19,976 nucleotides of DNA from Sergeia podlipaevii (lineage: Eukaryota; Euglenozoa; Kinetoplastea; Trypanosomatida; Trypanosomatidae), in NCBI GenBank assembly GCA_030849805.1, contig JASANZ010001860.1, positions 1 to 19,976 of the forward strand, given 5' to 3'. The number at the start of each line of letters is the position of its first letter. Within the stretch, counting starts at the first letter, position 1. Shown here piece after piece: positions 1-9,233 of the stretch. A model generated the notes under the pieces. That model worked only from the letters and a program-made list of their open reading frames with translations, was not told the origin of the DNA and made no database searches. The translations under genes were made by a program, and so were the position numbers.

Positions 1-75
1 ACCTCCTCCCCCCCCCCCTCCTCTCATAGTGTGTGCGTGTGTAACCTGCACTCACTTACCTCCATCAGGGAAGCT

Positions 76-107
76 CACACCCACACCCACACCCACACAC
101 ACACACA
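76..107. repeat. Imperfect CCCACA/CA repeat
   Basis: Three CCCACA-like units pass into a plain CA repeat. Confidence 0.9.
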
Positions 108-528
108 ATAGTGCATCGTATGGACACACTGTAGCGTAAACTATTTCATCGAGTTGACCCATAATTATTTCACTTTTCAAAAGCGGGGGATAATAATAAA
201 AATAATAATAATAATAACCAAGGTAAAGTACAACAAATTTATTGCCCGATGAAAAAAAAAAAAAGTTTTCCAGTTTTTTCACTTGCAGCAGCTATCTCGA
301 GTCTTAGGCGTTTTATTGTCCCTCTTCTCTTCAGCTGCATCCGCACACACACAAGCAAGTAACGAAACTCAAGCAGAGATTTCTATCGCCCTATAACGCA
401 ATTCTCCTCCCCCGCATTCTATATGTACGTGTGCATTTCCAAACGAAAAAAAAGAACAACAAACAAACAAAAAAAAAAGAATGAAAAGAGGGCATGTAGG
501 TCAAAAAAAAAAAAGCAAAGAGCGCGAA

Positions 529-547
529 TGTGTGTGTGTGTGTGTGT
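529..547. repeat. TG microsatellite
   Basis: About nine TG units, 14 bases beyond the stop of the 313-aa gene on its 3' side. Confidence 0.95.
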
Positions 548-561
548 CCCACACCCGCAAT

Positions 562-1503
562 TTACGAGAATTCATTGTCGGCTTCCATCTCTTCATTTTC
601 CTCCCTCTCTCCCTCTGAAAAGGCGTCACTGAGATTGCTATACGTCCCGACATCCTGCTGCTCAAAAACCATAGGCGTCATGGGCAGATCAACAGGACCG
701 TACATGGGCATGGGGTTCATCATGGGAGGATAGAAGGGCTCCGGCGGCCGCTGTGGTGGCTCTGGCGGAATCTCAGGTAGGCTGCGCTTCATACGGCGAC
801 CCTTTGGCTTCGGCCGTTCTGGTTGCCGGCCGCGGATCTCCACGTTGCCCCACTGCTCGCCCTTGCGCATAGCAATATCCCGCTTGAAGTTGATTCCACC
901 GTAGCCTGTGGCGGAGCGCCCATGTACGTTTCGTGCGTTCGTGACGCGCCTTGGCTTGCCCACATCATCGCCGTCTTCAATATCGCCACGATAGCTACGC
1001 ACACCCCGAAGACCATCCATCGTCCGCTGCTCATTACGTCCCGCCATGTCGCCGTAGTACTGCTTGAGTTCATCCACCTCCGCGTCCTCGTCCACGGTGC
1101 CGTGCATACTCACCATCACCTGAGTACTGCGGTCACGGCTGGCCTCAAAGATGCTACCGTGGCGCGCCAAGCCGTCGCCGCTGCGGTTCGCACTACGAGA
1201 GCGGCCGCTCCTCATGCTATGCTTGCGCATGGACTGGCGGCGGTGCTCCAAGATGGCGTACTGACTACCATCCTGTGGTGGACCGGTAAAGCTCTTCTTT
1301 GTACTGAGGTCCCCTTGCATTTGATCAGAATCGTAGTCGTCCTCATCATCCTCATAGACATTGTTGTCCTCAACAAAGCCATTCAGTTTTTGCATTGGAA
1401 CGTATGCGGGATCATACCCATACAGCTGCTGCTGCTGTGGTTGTGGCGGTGGCAGCATGCCCGTCGGGTAGGCACCTGGCTGAATGTAACCGTAGTTCTG
1501 CAT
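562..1503 (-). CDS. Unrecognised 313-aa low-complexity protein with acidic, Ser/Arg and Pro-rich segments
   Basis: I do not recognise this protein and assign no function. The head is Gln/Pro/Tyr-rich (residues 1-36). It is followed by an acidic stretch at 45-60, a basic Ser/Arg patch at about 88-107 with several RxxS sites, and a mixed charged middle. A proline-rich run at 241-270 contains PPEPPQRPPEP, and the tail at 296-311 is strongly acidic. No membrane span or known catalytic motif is visible. The open frame continues upstream to an ATG at 1665, which would add a hydrophobic, signal-like 54-aa stretch. That extension is translated from pyrimidine-rich, AT-rich DNA that looks like a trans-splicing region, so I start at the ATG ending at 1503. 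No ATG lies between 1504 and the candidate acceptor at 1601, which supports this start. It ends in TAA. The gene is last of three co-oriented genes here. It is probably largely disordered and could be a phosphorylated cytoskeletal or scaffold protein, but that is a guess. Confidence 0.8.
   Translation of the reverse strand: MQNYGYIQPGAYPTGMLPPPQPQQQQLYGYDPAYVPMQKLNGFVEDNNVYEDDEDDYDSDQMQGDLSTKKSFTGPPQDGSQYAILEHRRQSMRKHSMRSGRSRSANRSGDGLARHGSIFEASRDRSTQVMVSMHGTVDEDAEVDELKQYYGDMAGRNEQRTMDGLRGVRSYRGDIEDGDDVGKPRRVTNARNVHGRSATGYGGINFKRDIAMRKGEQWGNVEIRGRQPERPKPKGRRMKRSLPEIPPEPPQRPPEPFYPPMMNPMPMYGPVDLPMTPMVFEQQDVGTYSNLSDAFSEGEREENEEMEADNEFS
694..783 (-). other. Proline-rich segment of the 313-aa protein
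   Basis: Residues 241-270, containing PPEPPQRPPEP and PPMMNPMPMYGP. The PxxP spacing could serve as an SH3/WW-type or profilin-like ligand. That is general knowledge of such motifs, not evidence of a partner. Confidence 0.6.
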
Positions 1504-1506
1504 TGT

Positions 1507-1640
1507 CTGGCAATGACAGCGAAAAGGAAGTGAAGGACAGTTTGAAATCTCCCTTACGCTTATATATATAAATATGTATATATGTATATTTTCCTTTTTC
1601 CTTTTAGCGCCAGCAGCAGTAGAAATAAGTAAAAAAAAGG
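1507..1640 (-). promoter_or_regulatory. Candidate trans-splice acceptor region for the 313-aa gene
   Basis: Two acceptors are possible on the sense strand. One is an AG at 1602-1601 after a T8-containing tract, giving a leader of about 97 bases. The other is a CAG at 1509-1507 after a C/T-rich tract, giving a leader of only 3 bases. Both leave the ATG at 1503 as the first start codon. Confidence 0.45.
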
Positions 1641-2819
1641 AGAGCAACACTGTAAGTTTCTCCAAACAAAATTATTTTTGTTCGTTTATCTACAAAGCTA
1701 TTGAAAAAGGTCAAGTGTGAGTGCACATGCATGCACAGTGAAATACATTTTTTTTTTGAAAAAAAAAAAAAAGCAAGCAATAAATTTAGAAAAGGCATCG
1801 AGGAAAGATAATAGTACTCAACATTTTTGAAAAAGGCGTATGGCACACTACTACTAAACACATGCACTTTTCAAGTTGTTCATTGCCAGGAGGATATTGT
1901 CATCATCAAAAGGCAAACAACGAAAACATCAGTCAACCACGCTTTTCGCAAGTTTTTTTTTCAAATCATTGCTTGGAGTTTCATCTGACTACAAAATAAA
2001 ATTCTCAATCCTTTAAAAAAAAATAAGGGGAAAATAACAATGAAAAGGATGTTTGGCGTCAATTCACTAGAGCGCACTTGTACAATGAAAAATGGAAAAC
2101 TCAGTTCGTTCTTCTTTACAAGGAAAAAAAAAAATCTACACACACACATATATAGACATATATATATATAGACATAGCCACAGAAAATTGCGAGGCGGAT
2201 ACCTTACTGTATTTGAAAAAAAAAGGGTTTAAAAACAATAATAGCACACTGTTACCTCTCAAACAAAACAAAACAGAAAGAACAAGTATGCATCATCATA
2301 ATAAGAGGGATGGTCTACTCAACAACAACTAGTAACCATAACAATACACAAGAAACCTTGTATTATCGGGAACTAGAAGATTGTATCGCACTATAAAAGC
2401 AAAACGAAAAGAAAGAAATCACCAAAAGCGCACAGCAGATCATTACTTGATATATATCCACACATCCATAAAAATAATCACAAAAGAAAAACTTCTCCCA
2501 AATAGAATAACAACCAAAGTCAATGATACAGTGCCGACAAAAAAAAATTGATCGCTGGCATTTAGACAAAAAAAAAATCTAATGACAGCAGCAGTAAACT
2601 AAAATAGGTACCAATACCGTTCCTGGTGTCAATAGCACTCCACTATTTTTTTCCCCCCCCCCTTCTTCTTCTCCTTTACTACGATAAACTTTATATGAAC
2701 AACAACACTTATTCACATTAGACCACAAATAGGAGAGTAAAATAAAGAAGAGAGAGAGAGAGGGGGGAATACCAACCTCACAGTAAAATCAGCCGTCCTT
2801 GTAGTAACACTAGTGGTTG

Positions 2820-2836
2820 TATATATATATATATAT
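2820..2836. repeat. TA microsatellite
   Basis: About eight TA units in the intergenic region. Confidence 0.9.
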
Positions 2837-3299
2837 TAAGTGTAAGGGATACAATCCTACACATAGCGCTTGATAATAAAAATATCTCAAACATCAAAAA
2901 GAAAAAAAAAATGATGATGATGATGATAAGAACGCTCATCCAAATGCATCTTCTCTCTTGATCTTTCGATCTTCACAAAAACGCCTACATGCACATGTAT
3001 ACATACATATATATGACGAAAGGCATATGACCATATTGTCATAAAAGCATGCGATAGCTTTTTTTCTCCTTATTGTGAGATTAGCAAAATGTTAAAACAA
3101 TGAGGTGTCTCGACAGGGAGTAAGAAACAATTTTTATAGAAAAAAATATATTCATTTGGCGGAGGTTCCTTCTTTCCTTATCTTTCATCACATTTGTCTC
3201 CACTAAAAAAAAAAGGCAGTAAATACACATGGTGGATATGTCCCCCACTCTCCTTCACCTCTTTACAAAAAGAATTGTATATATCACGCGTTATAACTC

Positions 3300-6200
3300 T
3301 CAATGATCAGAGGAGTGCAAGGGATAAGTCTGTGGGACCACGCCTGTTGGATTGCTAATCATACTCTCCGCATCTGCGCGCATCAATTTGAGAGTATCGA
3401 TGCGGGACTGATAAGACGCTTTCTCTTGTCCGCTGGCCTTGCTCATGCGTGCTTCCATCCCCTTCACCGCATCGTTGGTAAACTGAAGAAAGCGCTGCAG
3501 ACTTCCGCTGCGTGGAGCCGAGTTCTTAATGTTGCGCAGCTCTACAAACAGTTTGAGAAGTTCGCCAAGATCTCCCGAGGTTGTCTTGTCCGCAAGACCC
3601 GCACACGCCACTGTGTAGCAGCTACCACCCAGAGCATACCGGAACATGCCACGATCGCTCTTGTTGCCCGAGAGAGCGCGGCACATGGCTCGCGCATCAG
3701 GAGTGTCCAAAACGACCAAGAAACTGTTTAGCGCGACGTCCGTGCGCGTTTCGCTGATTTTCTTGAATACGATCAGCGAGATACACGTAGCTCCTTCCTT
3801 GGCGGCCTCTGCGGCGGCCTGCACGAGCGTCTTCTCATAGAGAGAGGCGCTATCCAGAGGGTTAAGCGCAACATCATCTACACAAGGGCCAAAAAGAGGA
3901 GAAATGCCCACACAGGCAGACTTGTAGGAAGACCCTCCGGCTAGCAAATCCCGTGCATCCCCATCACGCTGAGAAAAAATGGCGTAATACACCTCTATAT
4001 CTGCCTCCTGGGACAATTTTTCAAAAACGGTCTTAACAACCTGCAGAGTGAGCGAGATGCCCACGTCAGAGCCCGAGTTCGGTGCGTCGCAGCAGAGCAA
4101 GGCAGCGTTGAAGCCACTGGACACCTTCTCTGCGAGCTCATCTACGCTTTCCGCGCGGACAGGGGACGAGCTGGAGGGTCGAGTGATGATTCTATCAAAC
4201 AGATACTGCGTAGAGGTCCCGTTCGTCGCAGTGGCCTCCACAAAGTGGTTGTCAGTAACAGCAAGAGTCACCGTGGAACCCTCCGATGGAATCGCGCGCT
4301 GGCCTGTGATCACAGCCAATGTTGACAAGCGCGTACCTGTTGCGTCTGAAGAGTGGTGGCTCTTTGCATTCGCCGCTGTCGGCGACTTTGACGATGCGCC
4401 AGCACCACCATCTTCAGAAGCGCGAGAGGAGTGTGATGTGTTGGCGGACGCATACATGGGTAAGCAACAGTCCTTGTCTGTAAGGAGGCGGCGGTAGTCG
4501 TTCAGCATCTCAGAAATGCGTGCCTGCTTGCGTTCCATGTGAGCCTTCCGCTCACCAGAGCTAGCATCAATGCGGGTCTGGAATTTGCGGAATGCAGATT
4601 CAGTGTACTCGATGAACGCCTTCACACTGCCCGAGCGCATAGGCATATTCTTTGTATGACGCGCCATATGACTGAGAGTTGACGTCATGTCTTCCGCCTC
4701 ATCCATCTTCGCTGCGTCGTAGCTGAGCAAGCACACTGTTGCGCAAGGGCCCTTGATAGCGCACGTCAACATGCCAGAACGAGCCGCATCCCTCTCGCCA
4801 TCCTCCAAGTACATTGGCGCGCTGGGACCACTCAAGCAGCTCAGCAGTGAGGCCAGCTCCACATCTCCACTCGTAGTACGGAAGCACTGCACTACCGAGG
4901 TCACAATAACATACGACGCGTCCCAGTGACCATCCACGAAAGACTGCATGCGGCACAGTGCGGTATCCAGCGCCTTCGTCAGTTCGCGCTCAGAGTCCAG
5001 AGTTTGGATGGCAATGCTATCTACGCGAGGCCCAAAGATGGGAGAGGAAGCTACGACCAGAGGACGACGCTTCGAGCCATCCGGTGCTGAGTCGCTGAAG
5101 GCATCAAAAATAACTTCGTTGGGGCTGATGACGCACACTGAAAACTCCACGGTGACATCGCCGTCCGCCGCGGGTGGGAAAAGGGCGGTGGCGATCTTAC
5201 GGGTGCCAACGAAGACAGGCTCGTCTGCAAGAGCAAAGTTTGTGTTTCGAGCGCCGAGAATGGAGACGTTCTGCACGTTGCGATAGATGTTCGCCAGGCT
5301 CTCCAGCGTCTCCGAGGCATGCCCAACTGGGACGATCTCATCAACAGGGTACGCTGTGCCTTTGATCGTCACCTGTCGCTTTTGCGAATTCTTCAAGGCA
5401 GCAGCTGCTACCGCTCTATCATTGATGAAGGCAACGATTTGTGGCTTGATAACATCCGTTTGCTTGACACCGACACCAGCAGCAGCTGTTGGCTGATCCT
5501 TAATATTTGGCGCCTCTACTACGACCGCTGGTAAAGCGCGTTGTTGCTGGGCAAGCGCTGCGGGACGGGCAGCAGTGTACACCTTGGGGAACGACGTCTT
5601 GGGGTTTTCCATGATCGCCTCGTATTCCTCGGCCATCTGTCGCATCGGTGCAAGCTTGCGCTTCTCTCGTGCGCGGTCTTCAACACTTGAAATCGATGCG
5701 TCAATCTCGGACATCCGCTTCTCTAGTGACGCCTTGGAGGAAGTGACAAAGGTGTTGATGCTGCCGCGGCGCAGAGGCCGGTTCTGAATCCGCCCGCACA
5801 CCTTCACTGCCTTCATCGCTGCCGCCACTGCGTCAGCGTCATCGCGGGCGTCCAGAGTAGCAACTATCACCGTGTTGGCAGTCCCACCGAGAGCGTAGCG
5901 GAAGATCTCACCCAAGCTGGAGCGCTTCTCGGCGAGTTGGACAAAGAGCCCGGCATTGGCGCCAGCAAAGGACGACAAGAGCGACGACACAACGCTCTCC
6001 TTCCCTGTAGTGAAAAACTGCACCAGGAAGCAGTAAATAGCGGTGTCCTTGCCCCAGTAACCGTTGAGGTGTCGCCGTGCGCCATCCAGAAGAGCCTCAA
6101 AATCGTGCGCAGTCGCGAGAGGCTTGAGCGCGTAGTTGTTTAGCACAGGTCCAAACAAAGGGGAAGAGGCAGACGCGAGAGGCTGCCATTCACATTTGGC

Positions 6201-9014
6201 CTCAGACAGGTCCATAACCTGCCCATCAGAGCGCACTAGGCACATGAGACCACGAAGCTCGATGTGGTCGCAGCTGCGCTCCAGTGAGCTCGCCACCGCA
6301 GCGCGCACAGGGGCCCACGCTGGCGACTCAAACACATCCACCGCGACACTTGGGGTATCCACAGCGAGAAGGGCCACGTTGGCGCCATCCATGTACGACT
6401 TCATAACAGATTCCACTACTGTGGATCCCAACGACTTCGGTGTTACCTTGTCGCGCGGAACAACTTCGTCCACTGTATAATCCTCGCCACTTGTCAACAA
6501 CGTCTTTTCCTTCACCACGTACTTTGCCCTCTTCCTCCGCTCTTCTCCAGCGTCATCAGTGTCCGCAATCACAACCGTCTCCAAAGGGTTGCTTGAGCTT
6601 TTTGGTAATCCATTCTCGTCAAGCTTGCTTTCTGAAGCACCAACACCAGTCGCTTCCCCCGTCTTGCTCTCAGTAGTAGATCTTATTTTTTGCTCTGACG
6701 GATCCTGTTGCCTGGAGCGGTGCGCGGCGTGGTAGGCCTTGGCCTCGACAGTGTCAGGGTTTTCATACATGTTGCGTGTGTCCTTCAGAATGGCTCCCAA
6801 GCGCTCGATGTTGAGGTCTAGCTCCTCCTTCGCCGAGCCTGACGCCCGCCGAGCTTCGTCCTTCATGGTTTCGTACTGAGCATCGGTGAAATCGAGAAAG
6901 CGACCCACATTGCCGCTGCGTGGGGCGGTGTTCTTCACCTCCCCCAGCTTCACTAGCTCATCCATGGAATCACCGCTTACCTCGTCTGAGTCCTTCACGC
7001 ACATCGCCGCGACCGTGACCCCAGCGCCACCGATCGCATAGCGAAACATGTCCCGTGGCGGAGCCCGATTCGCGGCGTCGGCAATGGCGATGTAGGGTGA
7101 CGCTCCACTGTTGTTGATTGCAATGAGCAGAGAAGCAAGAAACATGTCAGGTCTGGCATCCTTTCCGATAGCTGAAGAGGAAGCGGCGGTGTGGCCACGC
7201 ACCAGCTTCATCACGATGCTGCCACACAACATCTTGTGGTCATCGTCGCCGCCGTTCTTCGAGTTGCAAAGCATTTTGGCCACGAGGCTTTCATAGGAAG
7301 CAAAGTCCCTCACCTCCAGAGAAGACTTACCCATAATGGTTGGCCCAAACAATGGGGACCCACCCATCTCAATTGGCTCAAAAGTGGCATTGTCCTGCAG
7401 GAGGTCCTTCGCAACGTCGGGGTTGCTCTTGATGGCTGACATGCGGAATGTGAGGTAGTACTTTGAGCTGTTGTTGGTGATCTTCACAAGTTTGTCAAGA
7501 CGGTCAAAAAGGACTTTACCAACAGAGTGCAGAGTGGCGGTGGTGGCAGCGTTGGCGTTACCGTTGGCGTTCGCGATGAGAACGGCGGCGTTGTGGCCAG
7601 CGAGGAAGTGGTCAAACATGTCCTTGATCTGCTTAGACTCCAAGTTTTCATTCGCCTTCGCAGGGTCAAAGTTGATGACTTCATCAAAGGTCAGTTCGCG
7701 CTTCGAGACCTTCTTGTCAACGATGAGCCTGTTGGTTTCAGCCACCTGCTTCACTTTGGGCATGGAGACCCCGCTGCGCTCGATCACAGAAATCGTATGG
7801 ATGCGATAGTCAGTGCTGAGCGTTAGATTTCGCCCACTTGACGTGCGCACCGTCGACGCTGTTGGCGACTTTGGCGCGACCTCACCGATGCCGCGACTGC
7901 GAGTCATACTCTCGTTCTTTTCCGTGGAGAAGCGCCGTCCAACCGCCTTTGGAGACACAGCTGTGGTGGCTGGCTCCTCCTTGAGAGATGTTGTGGCGGC
8001 TTTCTCTCTCTCGCCAATGTCATGAGCAGTGTTGCGCCTCAATTTTTCTTCCTTGGCCGGCTCGCTGCCGCTGCTGCTGCTGCTGGGCTTTGCTGGTTTG
8101 TCTTTGCTCGCAGAGGGGGGAGAGGAAGCATTAAGCGTGGTTGTCTTGCGCTGCGAACTACCATAGTCAGACTGGAAAGTGTAGGAAAAGTTAGGGATAT
8201 CCAGCTTGCGAACAGTGCCCAAGTTCGTGTGTGAGCGGACCTCGAACATGCCGCCCATGCCGTACATGCTGCCCATGACGCTGCGTGTGTCGTTGCTTCC
8301 GTAGAGAGAACCGCCCTGGGAGTAGATGCTGCCAGCAGGACCAAACAAACTGCCACCGTACAAGCTGCCACGGAACCTCGATCCCATGCTGTACATGCTG
8401 CCTCCAAACATAGATCCCATTCCACTTGCATACATGCTTCCCATGCCCATGCCTGGAATGCCATTGTACCCGCTGCCGTACATACTGCCGCCCATCCCAT
8501 ATGGATTGACCGCTGCTGCGCCACCGCCCATACCGCCGCCGTACATGCTACTCATGCCGTACATGGAGTCCCCAAAGCCTTGGCCGTACATGCTGCCCCC
8601 GAAACCAGCGTTGTTCATGTTGTACATGCTTCCGCCCCCGTTCATACCGTTCATGTCGACTGGCCCCATCTGTTGTGTCATGTACTGCTGCTGCTGCTGC
8701 TGCTGCCGGTTCATCTCTTCTAACTGTAGCTGTTGCGGTGGATACTGCCCGTTATTCGCCATGTGCAGATTAGAGTCCATGCCGCCGCCGCCGCTGTACA
8801 TAGCACCTGCACCTCCAGGAGCATAAGATGTCTTAAACATGGTGTTAGGTGCGTCCAAGCCATATGGATCACCACCGTTCGTCATGATCATCCCATTGAA
8901 CGGCTGTTGTTGTTGTTGTTGTTGCTGTTGTGGAGAAAGACCAGGCGGTTGTTGCATTCCCGCAGGTCGTATGGGAGAGTTATTACTCATCATCATGTCA
9001 TTGTTGTTATTCAT
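3300..9014 (-). CDS. Giant protein with SMYG-type low-complexity head and four degenerate kinesin-motor-like units
   Basis: The product is 1904 residues. The open frame begins with GTG at 9059 and has no in-frame ATG before a TAA at 9105-9107; the first ATG is at 9014. No ATG of any frame lies between 9015 and 9174, so this start is firm. The head (1-128) is Asn/Gln/Met-rich with two polyQ runs. Residues 128-257 hold about a dozen GSMYG-like repeats. A Ser/Lys-rich linker runs to about 400. Four related units then follow at about 404-760, 811-1150, 1191-1525 and 1562-1898. Each carries FDEV-like, SPLFGP and LGG-like landmarks in kinesin motor order, then an RSGS/RSGN module. P-loop, SSRSH and DLAGSE are absent in all four, so ATP-driven motility is not expected. 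Seen: the repeats and their landmarks. Known: kinesin motors carry these landmarks in this order. Inferred: a cytoskeleton-associated pseudokinesin scaffold. The adjacent gene at 12211-17388 is a paralogue. It ends in TGA. Confidence 0.92.
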   Translation of the reverse strand: MNNNNDMMMSNNSPIRPAGMQQPPGLSPQQQQQQQQQPFNGMIMTNGGDPYGLDAPNTMFKTSYAPGGAGAMYSGGGGMDSNLHMANNGQYPPQQLQLEEMNRQQQQQQQYMTQQMGPVDMNGMNGGGSMYNMNNAGFGGSMYGQGFGDSMYGMSSMYGGGMGGGAAAVNPYGMGGSMYGSGYNGIPGMGMGSMYASGMGSMFGGSMYSMGSRFRGSLYGGSLFGPAGSIYSQGGSLYGSNDTRSVMGSMYGMGGMFEVRSHTNLGTVRKLDIPNFSYTFQSDYGSSQRKTTTLNASSPPSASKDKPAKPSSSSSGSEPAKEEKLRRNTAHDIGEREKAATTSLKEEPATTAVSPKAVGRRFSTEKNESMTRSRGIGEVAPKSPTASTVRTSSGRNLTLSTDYRIHTISVIERSGVSMPKVKQVAETNRLIVDKKVSKRELTFDEVINFDPAKANENLESKQIKDMFDHFLAGHNAAVLIANANGNANAATTATLHSVGKVLFDRLDKLVKITNNSSKYYLTFRMSAIKSNPDVAKDLLQDNATFEPIEMGGSPLFGPTIMGKSSLEVRDFASYESLVAKMLCNSKNGGDDDHKMLCGSIVMKLVRGHTAASSSAIGKDARPDMFLASLLIAINNSGASPYIAIADAANRAPPRDMFRYAIGGAGVTVAAMCVKDSDEVSGDSMDELVKLGEVKNTAPRSGNVGRFLDFTDAQYETMKDEARRASGSAKEELDLNIERLGAILKDTRNMYENPDTVEAKAYHAAHRSRQQDPSEQKIRSTTESKTGEATGVGASESKLDENGLPKSSSNPLETVVIADTDDAGEERRKRAKYVVKEKTLLTSGEDYTVDEVVPRDKVTPKSLGSTVVESVMKSYMDGANVALLAVDTPSVAVDVFESPAWAPVRAAVASSLERSCDHIELRGLMCLVRSDGQVMDLSEAKCEWQPLASASSPLFGPVLNNYALKPLATAHDFEALLDGARRHLNGYWGKDTAIYCFLVQFFTTGKESVVSSLLSSFAGANAGLFVQLAEKRSSLGEIFRYALGGTANTVIVATLDARDDADAVAAAMKAVKVCGRIQNRPLRRGSINTFVTSSKASLEKRMSEIDASISSVEDRAREKRKLAPMRQMAEEYEAIMENPKTSFPKVYTAARPAALAQQQRALPAVVVEAPNIKDQPTAAAGVGVKQTDVIKPQIVAFINDRAVAAAALKNSQKRQVTIKGTAYPVDEIVPVGHASETLESLANIYRNVQNVSILGARNTNFALADEPVFVGTRKIATALFPPAADGDVTVEFSVCVISPNEVIFDAFSDSAPDGSKRRPLVVASSPIFGPRVDSIAIQTLDSERELTKALDTALCRMQSFVDGHWDASYVIVTSVVQCFRTTSGDVELASLLSCLSGPSAPMYLEDGERDAARSGMLTCAIKGPCATVCLLSYDAAKMDEAEDMTSTLSHMARHTKNMPMRSGSVKAFIEYTESAFRKFQTRIDASSGERKAHMERKQARISEMLNDYRRLLTDKDCCLPMYASANTSHSSRASEDGGAGASSKSPTAANAKSHHSSDATGTRLSTLAVITGQRAIPSEGSTVTLAVTDNHFVEATATNGTSTQYLFDRIITRPSSSSPVRAESVDELAEKVSSGFNAALLCCDAPNSGSDVGISLTLQVVKTVFEKLSQEADIEVYYAIFSQRDGDARDLLAGGSSYKSACVGISPLFGPCVDDVALNPLDSASLYEKTLVQAAAEAAKEGATCISLIVFKKISETRTDVALNSFLVVLDTPDARAMCRALSGNKSDRGMFRYALGGSCYTVACAGLADKTTSGDLGELLKLFVELRNIKNSAPRSGSLQRFLQFTNDAVKGMEARMSKASGQEKASYQSRIDTLKLMRADAESMISNPTGVVPQTYPLHSSDH
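3321..4331 (-). other. Pseudokinesin unit 4 of the 1904-aa protein
   Basis: Residues about 1562-1898, reaching almost to the C-terminus. Landmarks are FDRI at 1606-1609, GFNAALLCCDAPNSGSDV at the P-loop position, SPLFGP at 1705-1710, LGG at 1795-1797 and NSAPRSGS ending at 1838. It is the counterpart of the last unit of the paralogue, judged by the following helix and the D(I/T)EV strand. Confidence 0.75.
4440..5444 (-). other. Pseudokinesin unit 3 of the 1904-aa protein
   Basis: Residues about 1191-1525. Landmarks are VDEI at 1224-1227, SPIFGP at 1324-1329 and RSGS at 1460-1463. The LGG is changed to IKG at 1420-1422. The stretch RRPLVVASSPIFGP closely matches RPIVVGSSPVFGP in the second unit of the paralogue, which marks them as counterparts. 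Confidence 0.7.
5565..6584 (-). other. Pseudokinesin unit 2 of the 1904-aa protein
   Basis: Residues about 811-1150. Landmarks are VDEV at 848-851, GANVALLAVDTPS at the P-loop position (877-889), SPLFGP at 951-956, and an LGGTANTVIVATL segment from 1042 leading to an IQNRP segment at 1076-1080. This C-terminal part is the most kinesin-like stretch in the window. The unit has no counterpart in the neighbouring paralogue. Confidence 0.75.
6735..7805 (-). other. Pseudokinesin unit 1 of the 1904-aa protein
   Basis: Residues about 404-760. Landmarks are FDEV at 443-446, GHNAAVLIANANG at 473-485 where a kinesin would have its P-loop, SPLFGP at 553-558, AIGG at 660-663, then NTAPRSGN ending at 702 and a helical tail with an NP pair. 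No GxxxxGKT or SSRSH is present. This unit is closest to unit 1 of the paralogue: both have a DMF(D/E)H helix, a GHN motif and the NTAPRSGN tail. Confidence 0.75.
8244..8633 (-). repeat. Diverged SMYG-coding repeat block
   Basis: Encodes residues 128-257 of the 1904-aa protein. Units such as GSMYGQ, DSMYGM, GSMYAS, GSMFGG, GSLYGG, GSIYSQ and GSMYGMGG recur every 6-15 residues. It is the same compositional theme as the array in the neighbour, but the units are more diverged and no long identical DNA block is seen. Confidence 0.85.
8685..8705 (-). repeat. PolyQ run (7 Gln)
   Basis: Seven consecutive Gln codons (CAG/CAA) after a Met-Asn-Arg in the low-complexity head, just upstream of the SMYG block. 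Confidence 0.9.
8904..8930 (-). repeat. PolyQ run (9 Gln)
   Basis: Nine consecutive Gln codons, mostly CAA, in the head of the 1904-aa protein. A second run of seven Gln, mainly CAG, lies at 8685-8705. Confidence 0.9.
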
Positions 9015-9174
9015 GGGAGGACCCGCACGAGACTGCGTTTGAGGAGAAACTCTCGACACTTTTTTTTGCCTTTTCTCTCCCTTTCTCTCTGCTTGTTTGC
9101 TTGCTTAAAATGAATAAAAAAGTAAAGGTGAGATTTCCTTTCTGCTTACCTCCCTCCCTCTTTTTCTTTCCCTT

Positions 9175-9233
9175 CTTGTTAAAGGAAAAAGAAATGGAGT
9201 AAAAACAAAGAAACGTCAAAAAAAAAAAATGCA
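9175..9233 (-). promoter_or_regulatory. Candidate trans-splice acceptor for the 1904-aa gene
   Basis: The sense strand is T/C-rich from about 9232 to 9182, and the first AG after it is at 9176-9175. This gives a leader of about 160 bases without any ATG. A second, weaker T-rich tract ends in an AG at 9105-9104 and could be an alternative acceptor. Confidence 0.5.

Larger units (their letters stand above)
1..561. other. Non-coding region downstream of the 313-aa gene
   Basis: AT-rich, with a C-rich run at 6-20, an imperfect CA/CCCACA repeat at 76-107, an ATA/AAT repeat near 190-217, A runs at 250-263, 470-478 and 503-514, and a TG repeat at 529-547. No credible gene; presumably the 3' UTR and the start of the next intergenic region. 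Confidence 0.7.
1504..3299. other. Intergenic region between the 1904-aa and 313-aa genes
   Basis: About 1.8 kb, AT-rich, with many short A runs, TA repeats at 1560-1590, 2146-2171 and 2820-2836, and an ATG trinucleotide repeat at 2911-2927. A C run lies near 2653-2662. Small open frames here are translated homopolymers. I see no gene or structured RNA. Confidence 0.7.

Noticed and set aside
823..1533. Plus-strand frame of 236 codons over the 313-aa gene
   Set aside because: Antisense shadow: no splice-acceptor tract in front and a composition typical of complement frames.
1504..1665. N-terminal signal peptide on the 313-aa protein
   Set aside because: The hydrophobic stretch comes from translating AT/pyrimidine-rich leader DNA upstream of the likely acceptor. 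The mature mRNA probably starts after it.
3300..9014. Active kinesin motor
   Set aside because: No unit keeps the P-loop, switch I or switch II motifs needed for ATP hydrolysis.
9015..9059. Extending the 1904-aa protein upstream to position 9059
   Set aside because: The codon there is GTG, and the frame closes at TAA 9105-9107 without any ATG. A eukaryotic start is better placed at the first ATG, 9014.
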